In this document: positions 1-8,286 of the stretch, piece by piece
Layout of the letters: the number at the start of each line of letters is the position of its first letter
Numbering within the stretch: the first letter of the stretch is position 1
Source of the DNA: Bog-756 sp963725275
Lineage (GTDB): Bacteria; Actinomycetota; Acidimicrobiia; Acidimicrobiales; RAAP-2
Assembly: GCA_963725275.1 (NCBI GenBank)
Contig: CAVRXS010000007.1
Coordinates: 186,001-250,000, forward strand
DNA length: 64,000 bases
Direction of reading: 5' to 3'
The notes under the pieces: model-generated
Told to the model about the DNA's origin: nothing
Seen by the model: the letters and a program-made list of their open reading frames with translations, nothing else
Databases searched by the model: none
Position numbers and translations under genes: made by a program

Positions 1-2
1 AG

Positions 3-803
3 ACCCAGCTCGAGGTGGACCGGCGGCGCCTGGTGCAGCGGATGAGCCGGCTCGAGTCCGACCTGCGCCAGCTCGCACGGACCCGGCGCACCCAACGCCG
101 CGGCAGGCAGCGCTCGCGGCAGCGGACGGTCTCCCTCGTCGGGTACACCAATGCTGGGAAGTCCACCCTGCTCAACCGGTTGTGCGGTGCGGACGTGCTC
201 GTCGAGGACCGGCTCTTCTCGACCCTGGATCCGCGGACCCGCCAGCTCGACCTGCCGGGCGGCGAGACGGTCCTCTTGACCGACACCGTCGGGTTCGTCC
301 GCAAGCTGCCCCACCAGCTGGTCGAGGCGTTCCGCTCGACCCTGGAGGTGGTGACCGAGTCGGACCTCATCGTGCACGTCGTCGACGGGTCGGCCCCCGA
401 CCTCGAGGGACAGATCGACGCGGTGCGGACGGTCCTCGCCGAGATCGGCGCCGACGGGCTGCCCGAGTTGCTCGTGGTCAACAAGGCCGACGCCCTCGGG
501 GCGGGGGACGACTGCAGCGGCCAGGAGGCCCGGCGACTCCTGGCCGCGCATCCCGGGTCCACGCTGGTCTCGGCCCGGACCGGCGAAGGGATCGAGGAGC
601 TCCTCGAGACGGTGGGGGACCGCCTCCGTGTCGGCGACCGGGTCGTCGAGCTGCTCGTGCCCTGGGCCCGCGGTGATGTCCTGGCCGCCGTCCACCGCGA
701 GGGAGAGATCGTCGGCGAAGAGCCGGGCGACCTGGCCGCTCGCATCCAGGTCGTCCTCGACGACGCCGGCAGGGCCAGGTTCGCGGAGTTCGTGGATCCG
801 TGA
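3..803 (+). CDS. hflX: GTPase HflX, C-terminal part (5' end outside window)
   Basis: Ribosome-associated GTPase of the HflX family, which in other bacteria splits or rescues stalled ribosomes under stress. The reading frame is already open at the window edge and begins with TQLEVDRR, the end of the conserved GE-TQLE-DRR segment, so the N-terminal domain lies upstream. The G domain shows the P-loop GYTNAGKST, switch II DTVGF followed by the HflX-typical RKLPHQLVEAFRSTLEV, and the base-specificity motif NKAD. The stop overlaps the next gene's GTG (GTGA), so the two are probably co-transcribed. Confidence 0.95.
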   Translation, partial: TQLEVDRRRLVQRMSRLESDLRQLARTRRTQRRGRQRSRQRTVSLVGYTNAGKSTLLNRLCGADVLVEDRLFSTLDPRTRQLDLPGGETVLLTDTVGFVRKLPHQLVEAFRSTLEVVTESDLIVHVVDGSAPDLEGQIDAVRTVLAEIGADGLPELLVVNKADALGAGDDCSGQEARRLLAAHPGSTLVSARTGEGIEELLETVGDRLRVGDRVVELLVPWARGDVLAAVHREGEIVGEEPGDLAARIQVVLDDAGRARFAEFVDP

Positions 804-1991
804 CCGCGGTGCCCCCGCCACCCACGCGGTCGGCGGGGTTTTCGCCGCCGCCCTACCCCTACGATCGGCTGTCCGGTGTCCGGGCGCGCGCCGATGCACG
901 GTTCGCCGGGGCCGGGGGGGTCGTCGACTGCTCGATCGGGACGCCCTGCGATCCGCCACCACCTGCGGCGCTGGCGGCCATGGCCTCGTCGGGCACCGAG
1001 CGGGGCTACCCGACCTCACCCGGATCGCCGCAGTACCGTTCGGCCGCCGCGGCGTGGCTGCTCCGCAGGTTCGGGGTGAGCGTGGACCCCGAGCGCGAGC
1101 TCGCCGCGTGCGTGGGGACCAAGGAGTTCGTGGCGGCCACCGCCCACCACCTCCGGCTGCGGACGCCGGACCGGGACACCGTCCTCTACCCGGCCACCTC
1201 CTATCCCACCTACGCGATGGGCGCCACACTGGCGGGCTGCCGGTCCGTCCCCGTCCCCGAGGCGGCCGCGGGTGGCCCGGACCTCGAGGCCATCTCGGCT
1301 GGTGATGCTGCCCGGGCCCTCCTGCTCTGGGTCAACTCGCCCTCGAACCCGACCGGCCGGCTGACCGATCTGGGCCGTGCCGCCGAGTGGGGACGGGAGC
1401 ACGACGTGCCCGTCTTCTCCGACGAGTGCTACGCCGAGTTCACCTGGGACGGACCGCCGCGCACGGTGCTCGAGTCCGGCACCTCCGGCGTGGTCGCGGT
1501 GCACTCGCTGTCCAAGCGCTCCAACCTGGCGGGTGTCCGGGCCGGCTTCTACGCAGGCGACGCCGACCTGGTCGGCTACCTGATCGACGTTCGGCGCCAC
1601 GCGGGGCTCATGGTCCCCGGACCGGTGCAGGCCGGTGCGGCCGTCGCGGCTCGCGGACGACGAGCACGTCCAGGTCCAGCGCGAGCGGTACGGGACACGA
1701 CTGACCCTGCTCGGTGACGTGCTGGGCGGATCCGGGCTGCCCGTCGGCCCGCCACAGGGCGGCTTCTACCTCTGGGTCCCGGTGCCGTCCGGATACGGCG
1801 ACGGCTGGGATCTCACCGAGTGGCTGGCCGCCGAGGCCGGCATGCTGGTGAGCCCCGGCGAGCTCTACGGCGAGCTCGGGTCCGGCCACGTGCGGGTGGC
1901 GGTCGTCCAACCCATCGAGCGACTCGAACTGGTTGCTGCGCGCCTGGCCGCTGGCCCGGGGTTCCCGACCGTGCCGGGGGGTGCGGGCTGA
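800..1991 (+). CDS. dapC: Succinyldiaminopimelate transaminase DapC (frame broken once)
   Basis: PLP aminotransferase of class I/II that makes N-succinyl-LL-diaminopimelate from the keto acid in lysine and peptidoglycan-DAP synthesis. The first part runs from GTG 800 and contains WVNSPSNPTG, SDECYAEF and the PLP-lysine region SLSKRSNLAGVRAG. It ends after MVPGPVQAGAAVA. The continuation, starting ADDEHVQVQRERYG and ending near 1991, is in another frame, so one extra base (or two missing) is needed close to 1649. Corrected length is about 396 residues, normal for the family. dapD and dapE follow after one intervening gene, which supports the call. The break is probably a sequence error, though a true pseudogene cannot be excluded. 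Confidence 0.85.
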
Positions 1992-2020
1992 CCGGATCGC
2001 CCGGTCCCACAGGAGGGCTC

Positions 2021-3541
2021 ATGAGAGGGCACCGGCTCAGCGTGATGACCGTCGTCCTGTCCGTTCTGGCGGTGGCTGGCGGCTGTGCGACCCCGTCGCA
2101 GTCCTCGCCGTCACCGGCGATCCGTCCACCGCCGCGCAGTTGATCGACCTCGACCTCGACCACCGAGCCGCTCCCGGTGGCCCCGGTCTCCTGGGCGCCG
2201 TGTGGCGCGCTGGAGTGCGGCACGGTCACCGCGCCCCTCGACTACGCCCGCCCGGACGGGCCCACCATCCAGATCGCCGTCGCCCGCCGCCCGGCGGGGG
2301 ATCCCGCCGAACGGATCGGATCCCTGGTGATCAACCCCGGTGGTCCGGGAGCGTCGGGCATCGACGACCTGCCGAACGAGTTCTCCGCGCTCGACCCGCA
2401 GGTCCTTGCCCGCTTCGACATCGTGTCGTTCGACCCGCGTGGTGTCGAACGGACGGCACCGGTCGACTGCGCTCCGGGTGGCGGTACGACAGCCACCCCG
2501 GCAGCGGCGCAGGCGCCGCCTCCGGTGCCCGCCACCCCGGCCGACCGCAGAGCGCTCCTCGAGAGCGACCGGGCGTTCGCCGCCCGGTGCGAACGGGAGA
2601 GCGGAGCCATCCTCCCGTACGTCGGGACGGTCGACGCCGCTCGCGACCTCGACCGGATCCGTCAGGCGCTCGGCGACAGCGCACTCACCTTCGTCGGGCA
2701 CTCGTACGGCACCCTGCTCGGGGCCACGTACGCCGCGATGTACCCGACCCGTGTCCGGGCGATGGTCCTCGACGGAGCCATCGACCCGGCGCTGTCGACG
2801 ACCCAGTACGTGACCGAGCAGGCCGAGAGCTACGAAGCGCAGTTCGAGGCATTCGCCACCTGGTGCACGACCTCGGCGTCCTGCGCGTGGCACCCGACCG
2901 GTGATCCGACCGCCGCCCTGCTCGCCCTCATCCAGGCGAGCGGGACCAGACCACTCGCCGCGACGAGCGGCCCCACAGGCCCCGCCGCCCTCTACAACGC
3001 CCTGCTCGCCGGCCTCGAGCAGGAGGGATCCTGGCCCGCGCTGGCTGATGCCCTCGTGGCGGCTGAGGCGGGCGACGGGGGTGCGGTCTCCTCGCTCTCG
3101 GGGCGCTACGCCAGCGGTGGCTCGAGCAACGCGCAGGAGGCCGAGCAGGCCATCGACTGCCTCGATCATCCGGCGGACCGCGACCCCGCCAGCTATCCGG
3201 CGCTGGCCGTTCGCATGGGCCGTGCCGCCCCGATCTTCGGGCCACTGCTCGCCTGGGACCTCCTCGGGTGCGCCGTCTGGCCGGCGTCCCCGACCCGCAT
3301 CCCGGCACCCGTCTCCGACCCCGGTGCTCCGCCCATCCTGGTGGTGGGCGCGACCGGTGACCCGGTCACCCCGTACTCCTGGGCGCAGTCGCTCGCCGGC
3401 GAGCTCACTGGTGGCGTGCTCCTCACCTGGCGTGGGCAGAGCCACGTGGCCGAGTACTACAGCCCGTGCGTCCGCAGCGCGGTGCAGTCGTACCTGGTCG
3501 ACGGCGTGACCCCCATCGCCGGGACCACCTGCACCGACTGA
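2021..3541 (+). CDS. Secreted lipoprotein alpha/beta hydrolase, TAP-like C-terminus (in-frame TGA at 2141)
   Basis: Likely exported serine hydrolase or aminopeptidase related to actinobacterial tripeptidyl aminopeptidases. The ATG at 2021 follows an AGGAGGG ribosome site and gives a lipoprotein signal peptide with lipobox LAVAGGC. A TGA at 2141-2143 interrupts the serine/proline-rich linker. The same frame then reads on as the mature domain: NPGGPGASG (oxyanion region), SFDPRGVERT, nucleophile elbow GHSYGT, and a C-terminal TAP-like segment with VVGATGDPVTP and the histidine in RGQSHVAEY. A GTG at 2177 could restart translation but would give a cytoplasmic protein. The TGA is either a base error or a real nonsense mutation. 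Confidence 0.75.
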
Positions 3542-3648
3542 CCGGCGGCCCGAGCAGACGGCGACCGATGACGGGCGCGGGCCGCAGCGGCCGGGCGACG
3601 GCGCGTGGCCTGCATGCGTGGTCTGCATTCGGCACGCGTGCCCAGGGC

Positions 3649-3654
3649 TAACGT
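3649..3654 (+). promoter_or_regulatory. Putative -10 hexamer TAACGT of dapD (leaderless)
   Basis: TAACGT fits the actinobacterial TANNNT -10 pattern and ends 8 nt before the dapD ATG. Transcription would start at or within 1-2 nt of the start codon. No convincing -35 and no Shine-Dalgarno are present, as expected of a leaderless mRNA. Confidence 0.45.
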
Positions 3655-3662
3655 CTCTGCGC

Positions 3663-4490
3663 ATGGCAGACCTCGAGGCACAGATCGACGCCCTCTGGGA
3701 CCGTGCAGCCGGACTGGGCCCGACCGACACCGATGCCCTCGCCGTGGTGACCGAGGCGATCGACCTCCTCGACCGTGGCGAGGCCCGCGTGGCGGAGATC
3801 GATCCCGCCACCGACCGGGTGGTGGTGCACGAGTGGCTCAAGCGGGCGATCCTCCTGCTCTTCCGACTGCGATCGATGGAGACCATGGAGGTCGGTCCGT
3901 TCGAATTCGCGGACAAGCTGCCGCTCAAGCGCGACTTCGCGGCGTCGGGCGTCCGTGTGGTGCCGGGGGCCTCGGCCCGCTGGGGGTCGTTCCTCGGCGA
4001 CGGCGTGATCTGCATGCCCAGCTACGTGAACATCGGGGCACGGGTCGGGGCCCGCTCGATGGTGGACACCTGGGCGACGGTCGGCTCGTGCGCGCAGATC
4101 GGCGAGGACGTGCATCTCTCGGGTGGGGTGGGGATCGGCGGCGTCCTCGAGCCCGCGCAGGCCGCACCCGTCTTCGTCGAGGACGAGGTGATGATCGGCA
4201 GCCGCTGCATGATCACCCAGGGCGCGCGGGTCGGCCGGGGTTCGGTGGTGGGGGAGGGGACCATCCTCAACCCGTCGATCCCGGTCATCGACGCGGGGTC
4301 CGGCGAGGAGCTCGGACGCGGGCACGTCCCACCGTGGTCGGTTGCGGTGCAGGCCTCGCGGCGGCGCGACTTTCCCGGTGGGGAGTTCTTCCTCCCCTGC
4401 GTGCTCGTCCTCCGTCGGCTGACCGAAGGCCAGCGCCACGACAAGGCCCAGCTCAACGAGCTCCTCAGGGAGCACGGGGTGTCCGTGTGA
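3663..4490 (+). CDS. dapD: 2,3,4,5-tetrahydropyridine-2,6-dicarboxylate N-succinyltransferase DapD, E. coli type
   Basis: Transfers succinyl from succinyl-CoA to tetrahydrodipicolinate, the step before DapC. The 275-residue protein has a helical N-terminal region (HEWLKRAILLLFR) and a left-handed beta-helix of hexapeptide repeats including MPSYVNIGA, MVDTWATVGSCAQIG and HLSGGVGIGGVLEP. These blocks match the short proteobacterial DapD, not the roughly 317-residue mycobacterial type. The ATG at 3663 was chosen because the family starts there and a -10 hexamer lies 8 nt upstream. The stop overlaps the dapE GTG. Confidence 0.95.
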   Translation: MADLEAQIDALWDRAAGLGPTDTDALAVVTEAIDLLDRGEARVAEIDPATDRVVVHEWLKRAILLLFRLRSMETMEVGPFEFADKLPLKRDFAASGVRVVPGASARWGSFLGDGVICMPSYVNIGARVGARSMVDTWATVGSCAQIGEDVHLSGGVGIGGVLEPAQAAPVFVEDEVMIGSRCMITQGARVGRGSVVGEGTILNPSIPVIDAGSGEELGRGHVPPWSVAVQASRRRDFPGGEFFLPCVLVLRRLTEGQRHDKAQLNELLREHGVSV

Positions 4491-5569
4491 CCGAGGCTGC
4501 GCCGGGCGGTCTGCTGGGCCTGGCCACCGCCCTGGTCGCCATCCCGTCGGTCAGCCACGGCGAGGCCGCCATGGCCGATGCCGTCCAAGCGGCACTCGAG
4601 CTCTGCCCGTGGTTGGAGGTCACCCGGGTGGGCAACAACGTGGTGGCGCGGACCGACCTCGACCGCGGTCGCCGGCTCCTGCTCGCCGGCCACCTGGACA
4701 CCGTCCCGCCGGCCGGGGGAAACCACGAGCCTCGGGTCGACGGCAGCACCGTGTACGGGCTCGGAGCGACCGACATGAAGGGCGGCCTGGCGGTCTTCCT
4801 GCATCTCGCCGGGACCATCCCCGAGCCGGCGGTGGACGTGACCTGGTGCTTCTACGCGTGCGAGGAGGTCGCCCAGGAGTTCAACGGGCTGCGCCACCTC
4901 TGGGCGGAGCGGCCCGATCTGTTGGCCGCCGACGCCGCGATCCTCGGCGAGCCGACCGGGGGTCGGGTCGAGGCAGGGTGTCAGGGAACGCTACGCGTGC
5001 AGATCGACCTGGCCGGTGCGCGGGCGCATACGGCCCGGCCCTACACCGGCCGAAACGCCATCCATCGCCTGGGCCCGGTGCTCGAGGCCATCGCGGGCTG
5101 CGAGCCCCGCCGTCCGGTGCTCGACGGGTGCGAGTACGCCGAGCAGCTCCAGGCGGTCCGGGTCGAGGGTGGGGTGGCCAACAACGTGGTCCCCGACCTC
5201 GCCTCCCTGGTGGTCAACCACCGATTCGCCCCTGACCGGACCCCCGATCAGGCGGAGTCCGCCGTGCGCGACCTGCTCTCCTCCTCCCTCGAACCCGGCG
5301 ACCACTGGGAGCTCCTCGAGTCCTCGGCGGGTGCCCCGCCCGCTCTGGACCATCCGCTGCTGACATCGCTGGTGGCGGCCACCGGGGTCGCACCGCGGGC
5401 CAAGCTCGGGTGGACCGACGTCGCCTCGTTCTGGGCCCACGGGATCCCGGCGGCCAATTTCGGACCCGGGGACCCGCTGCTCGCCCACACCCCCGGTGAG
5501 CTGGTGACCGCCTCCGAGCTCGAGGGCGCGGCAGGGGTGCTCGGCACGATGCTGCTGCCCGGTGGGTAG
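4487..5569 (+). CDS. dapE: Succinyl-diaminopimelate desuccinylase DapE
   Basis: Zinc M20 metallohydrolase that removes succinate from N-succinyl-LL-DAP to give LL-DAP. The 360-residue protein shows the metal-site motif AGHLDTVPP, then GLGATDMKGG, the catalytic glutamate pair CEEV, ILGEPT with a metal-binding glutamate, and a dimerisation domain with GARAHTARP. Near the C-terminus WTDVASFWAHGIPAANFGPG and LAHTPGE complete the active site. The GTG start overlaps the dapD stop (GTGTGA), implying translational coupling. lexA converges from the right. Confidence 0.95.
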   Translation: MTEAAPGGLLGLATALVAIPSVSHGEAAMADAVQAALELCPWLEVTRVGNNVVARTDLDRGRRLLLAGHLDTVPPAGGNHEPRVDGSTVYGLGATDMKGGLAVFLHLAGTIPEPAVDVTWCFYACEEVAQEFNGLRHLWAERPDLLAADAAILGEPTGGRVEAGCQGTLRVQIDLAGARAHTARPYTGRNAIHRLGPVLEAIAGCEPRRPVLDGCEYAEQLQAVRVEGGVANNVVPDLASLVVNHRFAPDRTPDQAESAVRDLLSSSLEPGDHWELLESSAGAPPALDHPLLTSLVAATGVAPRAKLGWTDVASFWAHGIPAANFGPGDPLLAHTPGELVTASELEGAAGVLGTMLLPGG

Positions 5570-5592
5570 GGACGGGTTCGCAGTGGGCGGGC

Positions 5593-6222
5593 TCAGAGGC
5601 GCCGGAGGACCGTGACGACCTTGCCGTAGACCGCGACATCCCCCGGGTCGAACTCCATCGGCGAAAGGCTCGGGTTGGCGGGGGAAAGGACGATCTTGCC
5701 GTCCCTGGTCGAGAAGGTCTTGACGGTCGCCTCGTCGTCGGGGATGCCCGCCACCACCACGTCGCCCCGCTCGGCCTCGGGCTGCTGGCGCACCACGACG
5801 AAGTCACCGTCCACGATGCCCGCTTCGATCATCGAATCACCCTTGACCCGCAACATGAACAGGGTTCCGGTGCCGGTGAAGTCCTCCGGCAGCGGGTAGA
5901 GCTCCTCGACGTTCTCCTGTGCCAGCACACCGGTGCCGGCGGCCACGTCGCCGACCAGTGGTACGTGACGTACCGGCCGCGCATCCTTGATGACCTTCGA
6001 GGACGGGTCGTAGCAGACCTCGATGGCGCGGGGTTTGGTCGGATCTCGGCGCAGGTAGCCCTCGCGCTGGAGTACGGCGAGGTGGGCATGGACGGTGGAG
6101 GAGGAGGTGAGGCCGACCGCCTCCCCGATCTCGCGCACCGACGGGGGGTACCCGCGGTCGCGGACCGCCGCCGAGATGCAGTCGAGGATCTGCCGCCGCT
6201 TGATGCTCAGTACCTGTGCCAT
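5593..6222 (-). CDS. lexA: SOS repressor LexA
   Basis: Transcriptional repressor of the SOS regulon, inactivated by RecA-stimulated self-cleavage. The 209-residue protein has an N-terminal winged helix (SVREIGEAVGLTSSSTVHAHL), the Ala-Gly cleavage site in DVAAGTGV, the catalytic serine in GDSMIEAG and the catalytic lysine in DDEATVKTF. The start at 6222 (MAQVLS) is preferred over an upstream in-frame ATG because GGAG lies 5 nt upstream on the minus strand. Four LexA-type boxes sit upstream at 6307-6426, so the gene is very likely autoregulated. Confidence 0.97.
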   Translation of the reverse strand: MAQVLSIKRRQILDCISAAVRDRGYPPSVREIGEAVGLTSSSTVHAHLAVLQREGYLRRDPTKPRAIEVCYDPSSKVIKDARPVRHVPLVGDVAAGTGVLAQENVEELYPLPEDFTGTGTLFMLRVKGDSMIEAGIVDGDFVVVRQQPEAERGDVVVAGIPDDEATVKTFSTRDGKIVLSPANPSLSPMEFDPGDVAVYGKVVTVLRRL

Positions 6223-6250
6223 GCCGCTCCTTGTCATCGCCGTCATGTGC

Positions 6251-6303
6251 TGCACGGTGCTCGTGGCCCTGCACGGTGCTCGTGGCCCTGCACGGTGCCC
6301 GTG
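6251..6303. repeat. 19-bp direct tandem repeat, about 2.8 copies, in the lexA leader
   Basis: Unit TGCACGGTGCTCGTGGCCC is perfectly repeated at 6251-6269 and 6270-6288. A third, diverging copy starts at 6289. The array lies between the lexA start codon and the SOS boxes, so it would be in the lexA 5' leader. No function is evident. It could form repeated GC-rich stems or be a recent slippage product. Confidence 0.85.
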
Positions 6304-6306
6304 CGG

Positions 6307-6320
6307 CGAACATCTGTTTG
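6307..6320. promoter_or_regulatory. LexA (SOS) box 1
   Basis: CGAACATCTGTTTG matches the Gram-positive/actinobacterial SOS consensus CGAACNNNNGTTYG. It is the box nearest lexA and probably mediates autorepression. Confidence 0.8.
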
Positions 6321-6349
6321 CAGAAGCTAGTCCCGGCCGGCACGGAAGG

Positions 6350-6363
6350 CAAACATCCGTTCG
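6350..6363. promoter_or_regulatory. LexA (SOS) box 2, one mismatch
   Basis: CAAACATCCGTTCG keeps the AAC-N4-GTTCG core with one mismatch in the left arm. It sits between two stronger boxes, so it may be filled cooperatively. Confidence 0.65.
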
Positions 6364-6372
6364 AAAACGGTC

Positions 6373-6402
6373 TTGACATCGAACAGGTGTTCGTGATGAG
6401 AT
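6373..6402 (+). promoter_or_regulatory. Rightward promoter for the SOS-controlled LysM gene
   Basis: A perfect -35 TTGACA (6373-6378) and a -10-like TGAGAT (6397-6402) are 18 bp apart. SOS box 3 fills most of the spacer, ideal for repression by LexA. The leader to the ATG at 6557 is about 150 nt. Confidence 0.65.
6380..6393. promoter_or_regulatory. LexA (SOS) box 3, perfect palindrome
   Basis: CGAACAGGTGTTCG has fully matching half-sites and lies between the -35 and -10 of the rightward promoter. Confidence 0.9.
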
Positions 6403-6412
6403 TGAGGGCAGA

Positions 6413-6426
6413 CGAACAACAGTTCG
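6413..6426. promoter_or_regulatory. LexA (SOS) box 4, perfect half-sites
   Basis: CGAACAACAGTTCG has matching CGAAC and GTTCG arms and lies just downstream of the predicted start of the rightward transcript. It would block initiation or early elongation. Confidence 0.88.
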
Positions 6427-6556
6427 ACCGATCGACCCAGGGCGATGTCACACCGTCCCGGTACAACCAAGGGCGACACGGGACCCCGGTACGGCCCCAG
6501 GGCTCCCGGAACCCGACAGCCAGAGACACGGATACAGCCACAGGAAGGTCCTCCCG

Positions 6557-7015
6557 ATGACTGCGCTTCTCACAGCACCCCGCATCGACACAACCGAGAC
6601 CTTCGACATCCCGGCCGCGGCATCGCGACCGGTCCTGCGGCTGGTGGATGGCCGTGACCGACGGACTGCCGGATTGCGCCCCGTCGACCCGGTGTCCGCT
6701 GCGCCGGACCGCCCGGCCACCGGGCGCCGCACGTCGCCGGCGGTTCGTCGCAGGCGCACACTGCTCGCGGTGATGGCACTCGCCCTCATCGCCCTCGCTT
6801 TTCCGCTGGGTGGAGTCGATGGTCCCTCCCACGCCACCGGCTCCACCCTCGCGGGAAACGGTCCGGCGGACTACACGGTGCGTCCGGGTGACTCGCTGTG
6901 GTCGATCGCCGAGCGGATGGATCCGTCCGCGGATCCGAGGCCGATGGTGGCCCGCCTTGCCGCGGAGATCGGCACCTACCAGGTGGTCCCCGGGGAGCAG
7001 ATCACCCTTCCCTGA
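6557..7015 (+). CDS. LysM-domain SOS-induced protein, probable cell-division inhibitor (YneA/Rv2719c-like)
   Basis: 152-residue protein with a disordered N-terminus, an arginine-rich stretch, one membrane segment (residues about 72-87, LLAVMALALIALAF) and a C-terminal LysM domain starting DYTVRPGDSLWSIAERM, a peptidoglycan-binding fold. AGGAAGG precedes the ATG. It is divergent from lexA behind two perfect SOS boxes and followed by nrdR, the same order as lexA-Rv2719c-nrdR in mycobacteria. Rv2719c and B. subtilis YneA are damage-induced LysM proteins that delay division. The same role here is inferred from position and architecture, because sequence outside LysM is poorly conserved. Confidence 0.82.
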   Translation: MTALLTAPRIDTTETFDIPAAASRPVLRLVDGRDRRTAGLRPVDPVSAAPDRPATGRRTSPAVRRRRTLLAVMALALIALAFPLGGVDGPSHATGSTLAGNGPADYTVRPGDSLWSIAERMDPSADPRPMVARLAAEIGTYQVVPGEQITLP

Positions 7016-7077
7016 CCAGGTGTGACCGGCCCCGAAGCGGCTCCGACGGGACGGTGGTCGACCGATGGGGAGGGGTC

Positions 7078-7572
7078 ATGCGCACTAGCCTCGACTCCGT
7101 GCGCTGTCCCTGGTGCCTGGCCGACGACGACCGGGTGATCGACTCGAGGCTGGCCGAGGAAGGGACCGCCATCCGTCGCCGCCGGGAGTGCGCCGGCTGC
7201 GGGCACCGCTACACCACGTTCGAACGAGTCGACGAGATCCCACTGATGGTGATCAAGAGGTCCGGCGACCGTCAGCCCTTTGACAAGGGAAAACTGGTCG
7301 ACGGCCTGCGCGCGGCCACCAAGAACCGCCCGGTGACCGAGGAGCAACTCGACGAGGTCGCCCGCGAGGTCGAGGACGAGCTGCGCGAAGACGGGTCGGA
7401 GCCCACCTCGGAGCAGGTCGGCATCGCGGTCCTCGACCGCCTGCGCTCGGTGGACGAGGTCGCCTACCTCCGGTTCGCGAGCGTCTACAAGGGGTTCGAG
7501 GGGGTGGACGACTTCCGTCGCGAGGTCGGCCTGCTGACCAAGACCACCGCGCCGAAGCGGCCGGAGGGCTGA
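7078..7572 (+). CDS. nrdR: Transcriptional repressor NrdR
   Basis: ATP/dATP-sensing repressor of ribonucleotide reductase genes. A zinc ribbon (CPWC and CAGCGH) is followed by an ATP-cone domain starting VIKRSGDRQPFDKGKLVDGL. The ATG at 7078 has a GGGGAGGGG ribosome site directly upstream. A GTG at 7099 would give the more usual start just before CPWC. Length is 164 residues from 7078, close to the family norm. It lies downstream of the SOS LysM gene, with the deacetylase gene 4 nt further on. Confidence 0.95.
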   Translation: MRTSLDSVRCPWCLADDDRVIDSRLAEEGTAIRRRRECAGCGHRYTTFERVDEIPLMVIKRSGDRQPFDKGKLVDGLRAATKNRPVTEEQLDEVAREVEDELREDGSEPTSEQVGIAVLDRLRSVDEVAYLRFASVYKGFEGVDDFRREVGLLTKTTAPKRPEG

Positions 7573-7575
7573 CGG

Positions 7576-8286
7576 GTGGCCGAGCTCCTCACCGATGTCC
7601 CTCGTTGCGCGCTCGCGGTGTACGCACACCCGGACGACCCGGACGTCTCCTGCGGTGGCACGCTAGCCGCCTGGGCCAAGTCCGGATCGGAAGTGCACAC
7701 GCTGCTCTGCACGGACGGCGGCAAGGGAACCTCCGATCCCGACGAGGACCCCGCGGACCTCGTCCGACGACGCGCTGCCGAGGCAGCGGAGGCCGCCGCG
7801 GTGATCGGCCTTGCGGGCCAGGAGTGCCTCGGCTACCCCGACGGTGACCTGGTCGACGAGCCGAGCTTCCGGGAGGCATTGGTCGCGGTGGTCCGCCGGA
7901 TCCGTCCGGACACGGTGCTCTGCCCCGACCCCACCGCTGTCTTCTTCGGGCAGGAGTACTTCAACCACCGGGATCACCGGATCACCGGATGGGCAGTTCT
8001 CGATGCAATCGCCCCTGCGGCTGCCCTTCCGCTCTACTTCCCGACGGCAGGGCCGCCGCACCAGGTGGCCACGGTCCTCCTCTCGGGAGCCTTCGAGCCC
8101 GACGTGTGGGTCGACATCTCGGACACGGTCGATCTCAAGGGCGAGGCCGTGGGCTGTCACCGGAGCCAGTTCCCCGACGGCGTGGAGTGGGCGGCGACCG
8201 CGGTGCGGCTGGCCGCCGAGGATGCCGGCCGTCAGGCGGGCGTTCCCCTGGCCGAGGGCTTCCGGAGACTGCGCCTCGGCGGGTGA
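7576..8286 (+). CDS. PIG-L/LmbE-family N-acetyl deacetylase
   Basis: Zinc-dependent deacetylase fold shared with MshB, BshB and GlcNAc-PI deacetylases. The N-terminal AHPDDPD gives the catalytic aspartate and metal ligands, and NHRDHR supplies further ligands. At 236 residues it is typical of the family. The substrate cannot be read from sequence. In actinobacteria, members act on mycothiol precursors or related conjugates, but no other mycothiol gene is in the window. It starts 4 nt after nrdR, and its stop overlaps the dinB GTG, suggesting one transcript. Confidence 0.85.
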   Translation: MAELLTDVPRCALAVYAHPDDPDVSCGGTLAAWAKSGSEVHTLLCTDGGKGTSDPDEDPADLVRRRAAEAAEAAAVIGLAGQECLGYPDGDLVDEPSFREALVAVVRRIRPDTVLCPDPTAVFFGQEYFNHRDHRITGWAVLDAIAPAAALPLYFPTAGPPHQVATVLLSGAFEPDVWVDISDTVDLKGEAVGCHRSQFPDGVEWAATAVRLAAEDAGRQAGVPLAEGFRRLRLGG

